DNA of 64,000 nucleotides from Antitrichia curtipendula (lineage: Eukaryota > Streptophyta > Bryopsida > Hypnales > Leucodontaceae): the NCBI GenBank assembly GCA_951230915.1, contig OX579638.1, forward strand, positions 5,536,696 through 5,600,695, in the 5' to 3' direction. Both the position numbers and the translations under genes were made by a program. Positions within the stretch are counted from its first letter, which is position 1; each line of letters begins with the position of its first letter. A model generated the notes under the pieces. The model made no database searches. It saw only the letters and a list, made by a program, of their open reading frames with translations, and was not told the origin of the DNA. Below are positions 13,800 through 26,703 of the stretch, one piece after another.

Positions 13800-13959
13800 T
13801 AAGGTAGACTACCCCATTACAGACAAAATGGGAGCAAGCCCATTGTGGGCTGAATTTTAATGATGGTGTACATTTTGGAACTTGAATGTTCACCACCATT
13901 ACAATTTTGCCCACAACGGGCTTGCTCTCATTCTGTCCGTAATGGGATAGTTTACCTTA
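13800..13959. mobile_element. family F foldback element, 75-bp arms
   Basis: Arms at 13800-13874 and 13885-13959 pair over 75 bp with roughly a dozen mismatches and a 10-bp loop. The ends are TAAGGTAGACTACCCC and the complement of TAAGGTAAACTATCCC. Almost the whole element is palindrome, so a transcript would fold into one long imperfect hairpin. A second copy (14259-14815) is split by another element. Confidence 0.8.
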
Positions 13960-14258
13960 TAACAAGGCTTTGCTTTCACATTATTAACCCTTAAATGTTG
14001 AAGTGGACGTTTGGTGTTTGACGAATGACAAAGAATCTTTTAGTTTAGGACAAGAGTGCAACCATTCATCCTTAGAATTTTGTGTGAAAAGAGGGAGATC
14101 TTCTACAACACTTTGACTTCCAATGAGTGCTTTTAGATTTTTCTTAGACTAATTATTTCCATAGTATCAAAATGGATGATTTCCACAGTCACCAGTCCGT
14201 TGTTTAAGAGTTAAGCTAATCCACAAATTGATGCTTGATACCCACTCTAGCTATAAAG

Positions 14259-14815
14259 TAAGCGAGTCCATTGCAGGCACAATTCCATTGTAGGTAAAAT
14301 CATATCAAGATAGTGTGCTCTAAAAGCGCCCATCTTCTTCAAACCGCCCCTACTTTTAGGTGGAGAATGGAGAGGGGGTGATCCACTAATCCTTAAATGA
14401 ACCAGTTTAGCAATTGAATGCACGGAATAAAAAATATTTTTCTACTGCAAGAGCCAATCATTATCTTTGATTTCCGCACATCTCTTTACAAGTTGCAAGT
14501 GGACTGATTTTGGAAGACCTATGTTTACAAATAGGTGCCTATGCCCTGAATCTTTGAAAATAATTAAGTAATTCAAAAATGCTTGAAAAAATACAAAACC
14601 ACTTGTGTTAGGTTTCACGTCTATTTTTCTTTCTCTGAAAAATGATCTAAAGATATTTCTGTCTACAGAAGCCTGTGAAAAAGGCAGACCAGCCCTTAAA
14701 TGGTTGCTTTTAAATGGTTGCTTCAAGAGCATATTACCTTAGCGGTGTACATTTCACAACTCCGTCCCGTTTGGCCTGCAATGGGCTCACTTGCCTTCTA
14801 TTCTACCCTATAACT
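14259..14815. mobile_element. family F foldback interrupted by a family Z element
   Basis: The flanking parts AAAGTAAGCGAGTCCATTGC (about 14264-14283) and the matching complement around 14768-14810 (CCTGCAATGGGCTCACTTGC) are the two arms of a foldback like the one at 13800-13959. Between them lies DNA (about 14380-14745) matching Z1 at 62933-63346: both share AAGAGCCAATCAT, AGTAATTCAAAAATGCTTGA and AAACCACTTG. The F copy therefore appears split by a Z insertion. Confidence 0.65.
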
Positions 14816-16030
14816 TGTTGGGAAAAATCCCCTGCCTGTCCTTGCTGTTGTCGCAAAGGTTGTAACACCAAATCCCATAAAACAAGGCAAGTAGTTTTTG
14901 AGCACATTGGATGATGACCCTAATACGTCCAAAAGCTCTGTTTGGCGGAGCATCAGATATCAGATATGGCAGACACCAAACCTCTGAGTCATGTCATGAA
15001 TAATAGAACCCCCCAAAAAGTCCAAAGGAAAAAGAAATGGATAAACATCATACCAACAGCTGAAATCGGGACATGAGGGGAGTTCGATTTCTGACGGGAG
15101 GGGCCTTTCTCAATTGATTCCCCGGATGGGCTCAAATCAATTGGCAGATCCGGAGGGGGCTCACATCTGGATATAAAAAAGTTTACGGTATGCTACAATG
15201 TGTGGGTGGGACCGTTTCGTTGGCCGGGGAGTGGCGGGTTTTCAACCAAATGATGAAGGGGCAACATTATGAGAGAAACGAGCTGGACCTATGACTGGGG
15301 CACAACTCTCAAGGAAGCCAATTGGACGGCTGATTGACGACGATCAGATGGATCACGGGGGCGTCTTGGGGAAGGGGGGGTCAGTCATCGTTGTGGGACA
15401 CCCACCTCCAATGAGGCGGCAATGATTCCAATTTCAAAAAAAAAGGTGATACATGAGTGACGAACTAAGGGGATGTCTCCTATCATACACAATTGGGAGG
15501 TGACTCGTCTCTTACTACGAGATCAATGGCCTTGTTCTTGACCACTTCATTGAATGGTCTTTTATGAATGTCCACTTCATTTTGGTATGATCAACTTTGG
15601 ACTTTTTTTTATTTTTTTATTTTTTATGTTTTATATTTTTCGAAACACAAATGGACACCAACTTGGACTTTGAGGGGATGGGTCCAAATTGATAGAATAA
15701 CACACTCTGTAAGTTAGTTGCAGAATCATTCTTCAGCATAATTATAACAATCACAAGCTGGAGCCTGAGTTGCCCCGCCTCCATGGGTTTGATTTTTATC
15801 CCCACATGATTGGGAGTGTAAACAAGTCGGGACTCTGGATAAAAGAGAAATGCCCTCACGCATGCCAAAAGTGCAGGATGTGGTATTACATGGATGGGCA
15901 AAAATCAAGCGCCTGCCCTAAAGAATGACCTAATAGCACATGTGTAAAAATACAGATATAGATCTACTAGATTGTCACAGTGGTGCATGCATGACACTAA
16001 TTTTTCAAAGTCATACTATTTGTTAAATAA
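14816..16030. other. intergenic DNA with a GC-rich block
   Basis: The 14935-15420 part is clearly GC-richer than its surroundings and contains a TATA-like GATATAAAAAAG near 15172 and CAATTGATTCC/CAATTG inverted words, but no open frame that I can assign. It could be a promoter relic or captured gene fragment. The rest is AT-rich and featureless. Confidence 0.4.
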
Positions 16031-16731
16031 TTATCCCCTAAAGTTCTTTGACTATGTTTCCACCAAAAACGCTCCAGAACTGCCATTTGAAGTTTTAGAA
16101 GAAAAAATAATTTGGACACAATGTACTCATAGGATCTTGTAGTATGTTGGTTCAAGAAGATGGTGGAAAAAAAATTCAGAAATTTCCACTGTGTGGATTG
16201 CAAGATATTAGCGTTTGAAGTCACAAAATTTGTTTTTTGGGACCTGCGAAAAACAGGACAGTTGTACTTCACAAGGTCACATTTGTATGGAAGAATGTCC
16301 AAAATAGTGGTGCTTCTTTGGATTCATTCTTCAAGGCAAGTTGGCTACGTGCTTGAAATTTTTTAGATCATTTGGAATTGTACAACATACAGGAAATAAA
16401 TAGTAAGTAGAAATAAATAGAGAATGATTCAAAATACTAAATTGTTAAGAATTTTATTATGGAATTGAAAAACGCCAATCCCAATGGTTGTAATGTTGTA
16501 GCAAACAATCTACATCCTCTGATTTTATTTTTTTTCAAAAAATACTGAAAATTGAGTAAAATAAAGGACTTCAAAGTTTATTTTACTATAGAGAATCCAT
16601 AATTGCCTGCAAACTAAACATTCTACGTCCTATGATTTTATTTTTTCAAAATCCATTGGAATTCCATTGGAAGTGAGCTGCTCAAAATTGCTATATCGCC
16701 AAAAATCACAATTTGATCTTTTAGGGGATAA
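16031..16731 (-). mobile_element. family X TIR element (copy X4)
   Basis: Ends TTATCCCCTAAAG and CTTTTAGGGGATAA. The interior is the reverse complement of X1-X3, including the block around CATACAAATGTGACCTTGTG and the GTTGTACAATTCCAAATGAT block. At 701 bp it is shorter than the other copies. The terminal tetranucleotides are TTAT/ATAA instead of TTAA. Confidence 0.75.
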
Positions 16732-17260
16732 ATTAGTGTAGGTTGGAACAGTAACAAAAAATTAGTGATACTAAGTTTTCATCCTCATTAATTGGACACA
16801 GATGTGTACCTTAAAAATTAATTGAAGTATATTAGGCTCAACCAAAGTAGACCGAACAATATTATAAAGACAAATACTATAGAGTCTCTCCTTTCGATGG
16901 ACATATGAAGTTCTTGCTTCAATTGTATATGGCCCTCAAAACTTGACATGGAATCCAAAATGAACAAAATCTCAATTTGTACAAATCTCAATTTATATGA
17001 ATTTTGAAAGAGGTTGGAATTGTTCTTTTTTCTCCTCTTCTCTCCTCTAATAGGATACTCTAGAGAATCTACATAATTAATAGATAAACATTTCATAATG
17101 AACAATACTAAGACATTCAAATTAGAGTATAGAATTGAAGAACCTATCAATTGAATTGTAGATTTGAATACATTTTACATATTATATTCAAACACCTTAT
17201 GTGGACTTCACTTAAGCTCAATTGCAATTTGTGCCATGCAATTTTAGCAGGGAGCTAAAG

Positions 17261-17587
17261 TACAAGGTTTTAAAAGTGTATAGGCTCTAAAATAGCCCGC
17301 ATCCTCAAATGTACACTATTTGCATATGTTGCTTTTTTGTAGCCTTTAGCAATGTACAATCAGTGTACATTTAAGGAGGTGGGTAATTTTAGAGCCCTAT
17401 GCCATTTTAACTTCAAAATTTCATAACTAATTTCACAAAGCTCCAAAAAAACATGAAACAACTTGGGCTAGATGCTAATTCTACTTGTCTTTCAAAGAAA
17501 AATTTATTGAAAAATATTTTAAGAAGCTTTACCTCCCAAAATTCATATTTAACTCTTAAATGGGTGATTTATGAACCTCCTACCTTA
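17261..17587. mobile_element. family Y TIR element (copy Y1)
   Basis: The right end AACCTCCTACCTTA is intact and the left end is decayed. The interior carries the family words CATAACTAATT, AACGACTTGGGT-like and TTTATTGAAAAATATTT. Two GTACA-type words flank a short inner inverted repeat (GTACACT near 17321, GTGTACATTTAAGGAGG near 17362). Non-coding. Confidence 0.7.
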
Positions 17588-19324
17588 GAGGGACAAACAT
17601 TTTGTAGAGTTTAATGAAATTTATGCATTTTTTGACTTTTTTGACATTTCTTTTTACACTTTGCAACATACTTCCTTTATCCTAATATAAGTGTCCATTT
17701 ACATTAAAGCAAACAAGATTAAAAATGACTAATACATAGCAAAAATCAAGTGGAGTGTGTTGGTCATTGGACTATTCACCTACATTCTGATGCAAGCATT
17801 TTTCATTTTGCTGAAACGGCAATGCAAAGCTAACTAAAACATGTATCCAAACTCACGATTGAAAACTTATTTCAAGATAGAGGGAACATTACAAACAAAG
17901 AAATGGTTAATAAACACCAGATATAGTTAAAAACTCACTAATAGTTATATCATTTGTATTCTTGCAAAAAATATAAAGGAGATAGTTAAGTAGTTATTGG
18001 TTATCTTTTTGTACTTCCTTTAGTGTGACTTGTGGATGGATAATGGTTAATTTATACTTTTGGGTTGGAAATAGTTGTCAATGTGATTTTTAGTTACATG
18101 GAAAATACTAGTTAATGACAAAAATTGATCAACTTCTCCAACAATTGTCTAATTTTTTAATCATTGATGGAAATATTCCAACCATGATAACTCAAGAGTA
18201 TGTGGAGTGTGAGGCTGAGTTTGACCTCAATATTACTCTTAAAGTTGATCTTGAAGATGGTATATGGAACACTATATTACCTACATCCATTAGCAAAAAA
18301 AGAACATGAAAAAATTGTATTCAAAAATTGAAGAAGCTTATGCTAGACTACTATGGAAATGCGCGGGAATATTTTTAGAAACTTTGACCACACGGATTGA
18401 AAGATTATAACATTTGATATTAGAAAATAAGTTTTTTTCCGACCTTATCCGACAAGGCCAACAAACTTTAACTTCTCCCAAAGTGAGATTTTTCACACTA
18501 CATATGATTATTTTTTTCAACATCTAGATCTTGTACCATGTAAATTGTACACCTACCAAATTTAAAAATTATAAAAGGAGTTTTGTACATGTTCTTTGAA
18601 GCTTCCCGGACTCCCTCAAAAGTTCAAAGCAACCTAAATTTTGATCTGGGCACCTGATTGGGGAAAAAAATTATATTCCCATTAAAGGAATACATGTTCA
18701 CACCTTGTGTGAAAATTCAAAGAATATATGTTAAAAATGACTTCATTTGCACCTGCCCAAGATTAGCTTCGTATGTTCAACAATCATTCAATCCTTTAGA
18801 ATTTAATACCATGTGAATCATTTTTATTTTATTTTAAAAAGATCACTCATTGGAGGACAAACCACTTAGTTTATATGGCGTTTTTCTAGTGTTAGCTTAC
18901 ACTCTAAGAAGCAAAACTAAGTTGTCCCTCAATAATTTATTGACATTTTACATTGTATAAATATTTATTGTTACTATATAATGATGCAATAATTTTTCAT
19001 CAATCCAAAAACATGTGTATGGCATGGGTAAGTGCATTGGTTTAGGAACCAGCTCAAAGAGTAGCATGCACTTCCATGCACTTCCTAACAATGAGTCTTG
19101 AGGTATATTTTCTAGGTAAGACAACCTAATTTTGTTATTTAGTGTAGATATATTTTCTTACTCTCAATGCATAACCTTTACTAAAAGGTTTGGCTATAGG
19201 TTTGATGCTCCTTTTTGACTCTAGAGAATTTCCAAAACCGTTTCTTCAACACTTCACTATTGTGGAATTGTCTCTCCACCCACCCCGCATGCCACCAAAA
19301 ACAAAACCTTTTTTGGGCCTCAAC

Positions 19325-19755
19325 TAATGTAAACTAGTCCATTTCCTCAAACTACCTAATTCCTTCATCCTACTTTTGTCCCCAATTCCGCCTCAAATTT
19401 CATCCAAATCCATTCATATTTTTAACAAAATCAGTGCATTACTGCCAACATGGGATAACATGTCAATCGTCTTTATTGGTGAATACTCAAGTACCATAAG
19501 ATACATTGAAAGGCAATCATGGGTTGTTTATAAGACTCACATTCATGACTTCACTCTCAGAGCAATTTTGTAATTTCTAGGCATACCACTTCAGAAATTC
19601 ACGGAAATTACAATTTTGAACAAAAAATTATAATTCCACTTGAGTTTGATCCGTGAAACAAGCGCACAAGACACCTCTGAAAAATATGTGCCCTTCTTAG
19701 ACTTAGCCCCAAGATAATCACATCACTAATCATGGTGGTAATAATAGATTGAAGT
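19325..19755. mobile_element. family W element (copy W2, ends decayed)
   Basis: Starts TAATGTAAACTAGTCCATTT. The interior matches W1 and W3 (CCCCAATTCCGCCTCAAA, TTATAATTCCACTTGAGTTT, CTCTGAAAAATATGTGCCC). The right end (GGTGGTAATAATAG) has lost the final ACCTTA. Confidence 0.65.
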
Positions 19756-21082
19756 TAACACCAAGGGTGAGGCATGTCTCCTTCCACCTCCAAGAGGCTC
19801 TAGCTCGATGTTGTGAGTAGGAGCCCAATCCTGTACATCAAATAGTGAAATTAGGTTGCCTTAACAATTAGGTTGCATTTACTTCAAGAAAATTACTTTA
19901 TAAGCCATCCAAATCAACAAATATTTCTACAGATATTTTCGTTTGTACACATGGAGGTTCATGAGTCCCAATTACAACTATACTTAATTCAATGTAAAGA
20001 AACAGTAAAATACTAATATAGTGTAGAATGTCGAGAAATTAGTGTGGAACAACCTAATTTCACTAATGTAATGTACTGTCCTTTGTCTGCCCCCCCATCT
20101 AACAGAAGGGTTCATTAGGATACCGTCGCCTCACCAGTGACCAGTCCAGATCAGTGTCAGGCCCAGCGAGGTAAAGCGAACTGTACAGTACAGTACAGGG
20201 CTGTACTGTAGCGGGGCCGTGCACTCCAGCCAGCTGCTGAGAGGGGGACGGGACTGGACAACAGCCTAGCATCATGTGTAGCAGCCCCCCCTCATCTACA
20301 GGACCATGCCACCTGTACTGGAGGGAGGGCAGGTTGGGCGGAAAATAATTGTGAAAATAGAGTTGTCATGATTTTGGGAAAAAAATGATTGTTTTTCAAA
20401 ATTTGGGAAGGGGGGCTTTAAAAAAGCTCTGATTTAAAGCATTGTGATTGAATCTCATTTTTTGTGGCCATATAGTATATTATGAATATAATGGTATCTG
20501 ACAAAAAAAAATATTGATCAAATATTATTCAATACAAAGTAAATTAATGATCATGGTAGTATGTAAATAACAATGTATCACAATTCCCATAGTAAACCAC
20601 AATTGAAGAGTTATAAGGCTAAATAGAGGTCGGTTGGAGGGACCCTAAGGGCCTTTCAAAGGCTAATTGAGATTGCTTTCTTAGAAGCAAAATGAACTCT
20701 TGATCTTGCTTTCACTAAGATAATGAACCCTTCAAGGTCATATCCAATCGGGAGGAGGGAGGAGGGCACCATGGGGCCAAATTGCACCATTTCGAAATAA
20801 ATTTATACTCTTTGCCAAAAAAAGATAATCTTTTTTTGCCAAAAGTTTCACGTTTCCATTCAAAATGGGGATGAAGTTGCCAAATTTGAATGAAAAAGTG
20901 CATGAACACAATTGAGAAGTGTTTTTTTGGTCCAAAAGGTCGATGAATGTAGAAATCCAATGCTTCACCAAATTTTAAGTGATCGCCATCTTGGCACTTT
21001 TGTTAAAAGTTAAAAAAAAAAAGGGGTAGGCATCTCCCTCCCCTCGGACTGTGTTTTGAAGGAATCTTGGACCGTGTTCTTC

Positions 21083-21410
21083 TAAGTTAGGAGGCTCGAA
21101 CTCCGACCGGCCATTTTAAACCACCCACCTTTAAAATGTACGTGGCTTGTACATGCTGTTTTTTCATAGCCTTCACTGACGTACAAACTGTGTACATTTA
21201 GGAGGAGGCGGTTTTGGAGCCTTATGCCAATTCAACTTCAAACTTTTATAACTAATTCTAGAAAGCTCCAAAAAATATGAAATGACTTGGGTTAGATGCC
21301 AATTCCACTTCTCTTCCAAGGAAAATTTACTGAAAAATATTTCAAGAAGTTTTACCTCCCCAAAATGCAATTCCAACCTTAGGTGGTCAATTTATGGACC
21401 TACTATCTTA
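21083..21410. mobile_element. family Y TIR element (copy Y2)
   Basis: Begins TAAGTTAGGAGGCTCGAAC and ends GGACCTACTATCTTA, the degenerate inverted complement. The interior shares ATGAAATGACTTGGGTTAGA and the GAAAATTTACTGAAAAATAT block with the other Y copies. Confidence 0.7.
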
Positions 21411-24400
21411 TTGTTTGATCTCGAGTGACTTGGTTAGGCTTGTTAGACCAATAGAAGTGCAGGGTTTCTAATGCCCATTGCAAATGAATTGTGCAAATTT
21501 GAGCAAGGATTGTTTGATTTTGGAGAACCATTGCTTGCAGAAATCCCGATCATTGTTTCGTAGCATGACCGCAACCTCATTCTTCAATGGTTGAGGTGGG
21601 CAAATTAAAGCCCCTTGCCTCCACTTCTCAAGGTTGCTTTGGATTCCCCTTGGCCTCATCAGTCTCAGGAGGTGTGCACACTCTTACAGCACTAATAATT
21701 GACACTAGAGTTCACACTTGCTGAAAAATGATATGATTTGCAACCAAATGGTGGATTGACATACAGTACATTAAAAACTATATTTAGTGTTAGCAACACT
21801 ATTTACACACCATGAGACTAAATATCATTAAGCCTACTAAAATAAGTAACATTAAATGTAATTTCTAACACTAAATATACTCTATGGTAAATCTGAAATC
21901 TGAAATCTGAGAAGGCGAAGGCGGCTCATTCAAGTCTAACACTACACTAATTACTCCAAAGTTCAAATTTAGTGTTGGGTGGGGTAGTTTGGTAATTACA
22001 CTAAATGCAATCCAACACTAAATATAGTTTTTAGTGTTGTGATATTTATTTGAAGACTATCAATGGTAGAAACACCCATAGTTGACCACTTAATCAATTC
22101 CGTGTATGTTCTGGAGTAGGATAAGGTAATGTAAAATTTCTGCCATGTAGGAAGATAGAAATCAAGGGGTTGCAAATTTATCGGTAATTTTATGCCTTGA
22201 ATTGAAATTATTATGAGTTTTGGAAGCCAAAAGTTGGCCTAAATCTATACTCCACGTATAGACTCTTCCAATTCCGATTAGTCAATAACTACTTCCCTGC
22301 TCACTACTTCAAGACATGTGTCATCATTTTATTGGTTACAATCTTGAAAAGGAGGAAAAATACATTCCAAGCTTTGGTTGGAGATAGATGCACTCTACAA
22401 GTTGGGTATAGATGTCTAATTGGAAACAAGTGGTTCTACCATACTCCCAATGGCTTTCCTTTATTGGCCATTAACCTATCAAAGTGGATTGGCCCCCTTG
22501 CTTGTCCACAAGGAAAAGCAACGAAATTTTTTATTTGCCATGCATGATAAAATTTTCAAATTTCAAATTTATATTTGCAATCAGAGGCCCTCAATTAGCT
22601 AGGAGAAGTCTGCATGATAATTTAATCAAGTACAAAGTAGGAGGACTTTTTTTTAAATGCACACCTAGAATGACTTAGGCGGGATGAGCGAGGGGTCAGT
22701 TCACCCTGACCCAATTAACCATGCCTCATATTTAGTGTGTTGATATTTGGACAGAGTTGGTAATGCGTGCTCATCCCTTAGAGGTTATTTTATCTTGATT
22801 TTGCATCAATTGCACACTCTTTTAATACAAGGGATTGATTTCAATAACATTTATGATTAACACTTTGAAATTTCATTGTTTTGTCATTTGGGCTCCCAAA
22901 ACTATGTTCTAAAACAATGGTTGGAAGAGGTTGAAAGAAAATAGAACAATTTCTTCTTTGTTGTTGTGCAATTACGGGAAGATATATACCTCCTTTTTTC
23001 TCACTATCCACAAAGAAAAGTAATGTAGGTTTATTCAATTTAGTGAACTAGTAGAATAGAAGTTAGGGGTACCAAACTCAAATAATGTTGCTTGATGGCT
23101 CACTAACTTGGAAAACTAAATGTAAATTATTCAAGTGTAAATAGTCACAAAATGGCAACATACGGAGTTAAAGGATCTTGACATTCAAATCCATAGGAAA
23201 ACCACTACAAAACCACAAGGAAAAGTTTGAAAGTCTTCTAGTGGTACTGTAATGGAAATCCCTTACAACAACTCCTTTTTTTACCTTTTTTTTTCCAGAA
23301 CACAAAGAATGTAGCCATCACAAAGAAATGTAAGGCAAGGAATTCTATTGAGGGGGGGATTTGTGCATTTTTAAATGTTATTTGAAGATGTATCCAAACT
23401 CAAAATCAACTCAATTTATGAAATTCAATATTTTAGGATGTAGATTTATGCCTCTAAAATCTAAATTTAATTGTAGATTTCAGTGCGCATAATCAAAACA
23501 ATTTGTAGATTTAGAAGGCTCATATCTAACTAATATGTATACTTTGAATTTCCAATATCATTGATTTGTATATTTAATTTGTTATTTATTTAGATCCTTT
23601 TATAAGTTTCAAGAGTTCAAAATGTTAGTAATATGTACATTTTATTTGTTTAAAGATTTTATAATTTCATATATTATAATATTTCTTAGGTTTCTAAACA
23701 TACAGACTCTATAATTGTTAGATTTTGTTAATAGAATTCATTGTCTCGGAGATAGACAATTTACAAGTCTTAATGTGTATTTAGCCTCATGGTACCCTTG
23801 ACAATCGATATGGGACAATTTCCATCTTGTAAAATCTACCAAATATTAGGTGGAAACAACATTGAAAGTAAGATGTGTCAATGTGTTGTAAAGTCTACCA
23901 ATTTGGATTGCACATACAGGATTTGAAGAGAATTTGTGAAAATCCTTGCAAAGAATCCACGTTTTTCTTTTGTATAAGAATTCTTTGAAGATACCCTCCA
24001 CAATGACATTAGAACATTGAAAAATATAGGAATTGGTAGAATCTAGTAGGAACAAACTACATAATCTCCAAACCAATCATAGGAAATTGCAAACAAGTCC
24101 ATTGTGAACAATACATGTTTAAAATAAGGTAGTCAAAGTGATCAAATTAATTTATAATTTCTTTTTCAACTTCAAACTTTATGATCATGTGCCTAACTTA
24201 AATGGTTACTTCTCCACCAATTTTCAAAGACTAATTCTTTAGCATCTCCAAGATCATAGCATTCAAAGTAGTACAATAAGCTTTTTTCAAAAGATAAAGT
24301 TTCACCTTTGCAACTTCTTAAGATAAAATCTTTGTCTTCTTCTACCCAAAAATTTGATATTATGTTAAGAAATTAAATTGGGAATCCTCGGAAAAAATAA

Positions 24401-24817
24401 CTTCATTTCATTTTAAAATCATAATTAGTTAGAAGGGCGTATAAAACAAGAGGAAAAATTAATTTGCTATTAAATCTAATAAAGAACTAAAACATGCCAA
24501 TCCCAATTATGTTGGAGAAACTCATCTAAGCCCTAAGCACATTTCTGTTTTCAAAAACTGTGGAAATTGAGCCAAGAAACAACTGTGTAGTTGTTGTTTA
24601 CGAGATATTTCATGAATGTCTATAAAACCAAATTTCTCATATCTTTTACCTTGCTCGATAGAATGGAATGAATTCAGTTTTCTATGTAGACATAGATTTA
24701 TTCCATAAGATTTTTTAGTTAACCCAAAATTCATAATTTTTTAAAATGACACAAAAAAAATTTCATTGCAAATTGTCTTGTTGGAAAGCTAGAAGCTCCC
24801 CCGCTCTAAATTTATGT
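21411..24817. other. AT-rich intergenic DNA with one MITE
   Basis: Apart from the element at 21773-22032 and a short ATCTGAA tandem run (21894-21915), I see no gene or repeat family in this 3.4 kb. Frames of 60 to 76 codons here are dispersed and lack conserved motifs. Confidence 0.55.
21773..22032. mobile_element. 260-bp MITE with perfect 19-bp inverted ends
   Basis: AAAAACTATATTTAGTGTT at 21773-21791 is perfectly complementary to 22014-22032. The word TTTAGTGTT or its complement recurs several more times inside (near 21868, 21942, 21968) and just outside (22030-22038). No coding capacity. The perfect ends suggest recent origin; no clear target duplication was found. Confidence 0.7.
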
Positions 24818-25790
24818 TTAAACCCCTAAAGGACCCAAACTGCATTTTTTGGTAACATAGTAACATACTGATTTTGGAAAGCTCACTATGAATGGAATTT
24901 GAATTTTTTATTTGAATTTTTTTCACACAACATGGGGACAAGGAGTAGCTTTAAGGCTCAACAATTTTCATAGCTTTTGACTACATGGTTAAAAAGATAT
25001 TGTATATATGTAATTTTTAGCAATCTATGAGCAACCTAGCAAATCAAAATAATACTTAAAAAATAAATGTTCTAAGAAACAAAAATTTGAAATTGATTTT
25101 CTAGATTTAGGTATATATGAAAAGCTTTGAATCATTCCATTTTGATGAATGAGACAAAAGTTACAAGGAATTTTAGTTTGCTGATAATTATGGAATCTTT
25201 ATTCTAAGATAAACTCTGAAATCCTTTATTTAATTCAATTTTCAATATTTTTTGAAAAAACAAAAAAAATCATAGGATGTAGATTGTTAATTACAACATT
25301 ACAACCATTGGATTGACGTTTATCAATTCCATAACTAAATTTTTAACAATTTAGTATTTTGAATAATTCTCTCCTTCTTTCTACTTACTATTTTTTTTTT
25401 CTATATGTTGTACAATTCCAAACAATCTGAAAATTTTCAAGCATGTAGCCAACTTGCCTTGAAGAATGAATCCAAAGAAGCACCACCATTTTGGACATTC
25501 TTTCATACAAATGTGACCTTGTGAAGTGCACCTCCCCAATTTTTTGGATTTATTGCATTTTTTTGCACGTCCAAAAAAAAGACTTTTGTCGATTCAAACA
25601 CTAACACCTTGCAATCTACATGGTGAAAAGTTCTGAAATTTTTTCCACATCTTCTCAAACTACCGTACTACAAGATCCTACGGTTATATGTGTCCAAATT
25701 TATTTTCTTCTAAAATTTGATACTTGTACGAGAAATGGTAGTTTTGGAGTGTTTTGGGTGAAAACATAATCAAACACCTTTAGGAGTTAA
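24818..25790 (+). mobile_element. family X TIR element (copy X1)
   Basis: Left end TTAAACCCCTAAAGG, right end CCTTTAGGAGTTAA. The interior includes the conserved blocks GAAAAGCTTTGAATCATTCC, CATTACAACCATTGGATTG and CATACAAATGTGACCTTGTG. 973 bp. Confidence 0.8.
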
Positions 25791-26703
25791 AATTTCTATC
25801 ACGTATTGCATTTGTGGAATCTCATTTTGGTCGTTGTAAGTCTTTAGGATTCAAAAATTTATTACTTGAAGACCCTAAACCAAAAAACACAATGTCGTTA
25901 CATACATGCACCTATAATTGCCACCTGAAGTGTAAATAATGCATTCATATTCAAGTAGTGATTATTGGTGCACATACAATACCTAAGTTGTAATTGACTT
26001 ATGAAATATGAATGCTCTCCAAAATCATAGAAAATTGTGCATGTAAGGTAATCTATGCCATTACGAGCATAATGACTAGTGCAATATGATACTACTATCT
26101 AGAAAATGTTCAAATAAGTTTAGTGGTGAGAAGCAATAAGAAACAATGCTACAATTTTATAGATAATTTTTGGACGTTATAGTATTACTTTTTCAATTTA
26201 TAGAAGGGTACTACCTTAAGCTTCCTATGAAAGCCCATAGATACAATATGTCTATCAATGTTAGAAAAATAGATATTGCATGGATTCTACGAATCCATGC
26301 AACCTGAATTAACACATGTCCCAATCCAATTTGTAATGACCTCAATACCAATTGCATACTTCTATTGTCATAATGAATTGACTTGCATTCATTTGAAATT
26401 AACTAAGAGTGAATTAATGACAATGTATAATTCTAAATACATGTTATCCTCATTTCATGTAATATTCCTTGAAGCAAGCAATTTTTTCCTTCACTTGTAT
26501 GGAGTTTTTTCTAGATGTCTGAAATAGGATTTTAAACTGGTATAGGGGTGTTTTACCATAAGGTAAACCAATCCATTTCCATTCGATGCATGGTTCTGTC
26601 ATCTCAATTTAGGCCCCAATTCTACCTCAAAACTCATCCCAATCCGTTTATTTTTTGAGAAAATAATTGCATTAATGCCAACAAGGAGTAATGTGTCAAT
26701 CTT

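Larger units (their letters stand above)
16732..21082. other. AT-rich intergenic DNA with repeat copies
   Basis: No gene is recognised. It contains a family Y copy (17261-17587), an X-like relic near 18330-18480, a family W copy (19325-19755) and a GC-rich island at 20080-20340 with repeated TACAG/CTGTA words (GTACAGTACAGTACAGG). A 64-codon plus frame at 18115-18309 (acidic, starts MTKIDQLLQQL) is noted but unsupported. Confidence 0.5.

Noticed and set aside
18115..18309. 64-codon acidic frame as a small gene
   Set aside because: No homologue recognised, no promoter or codon-use support; frames this long occur by chance here.
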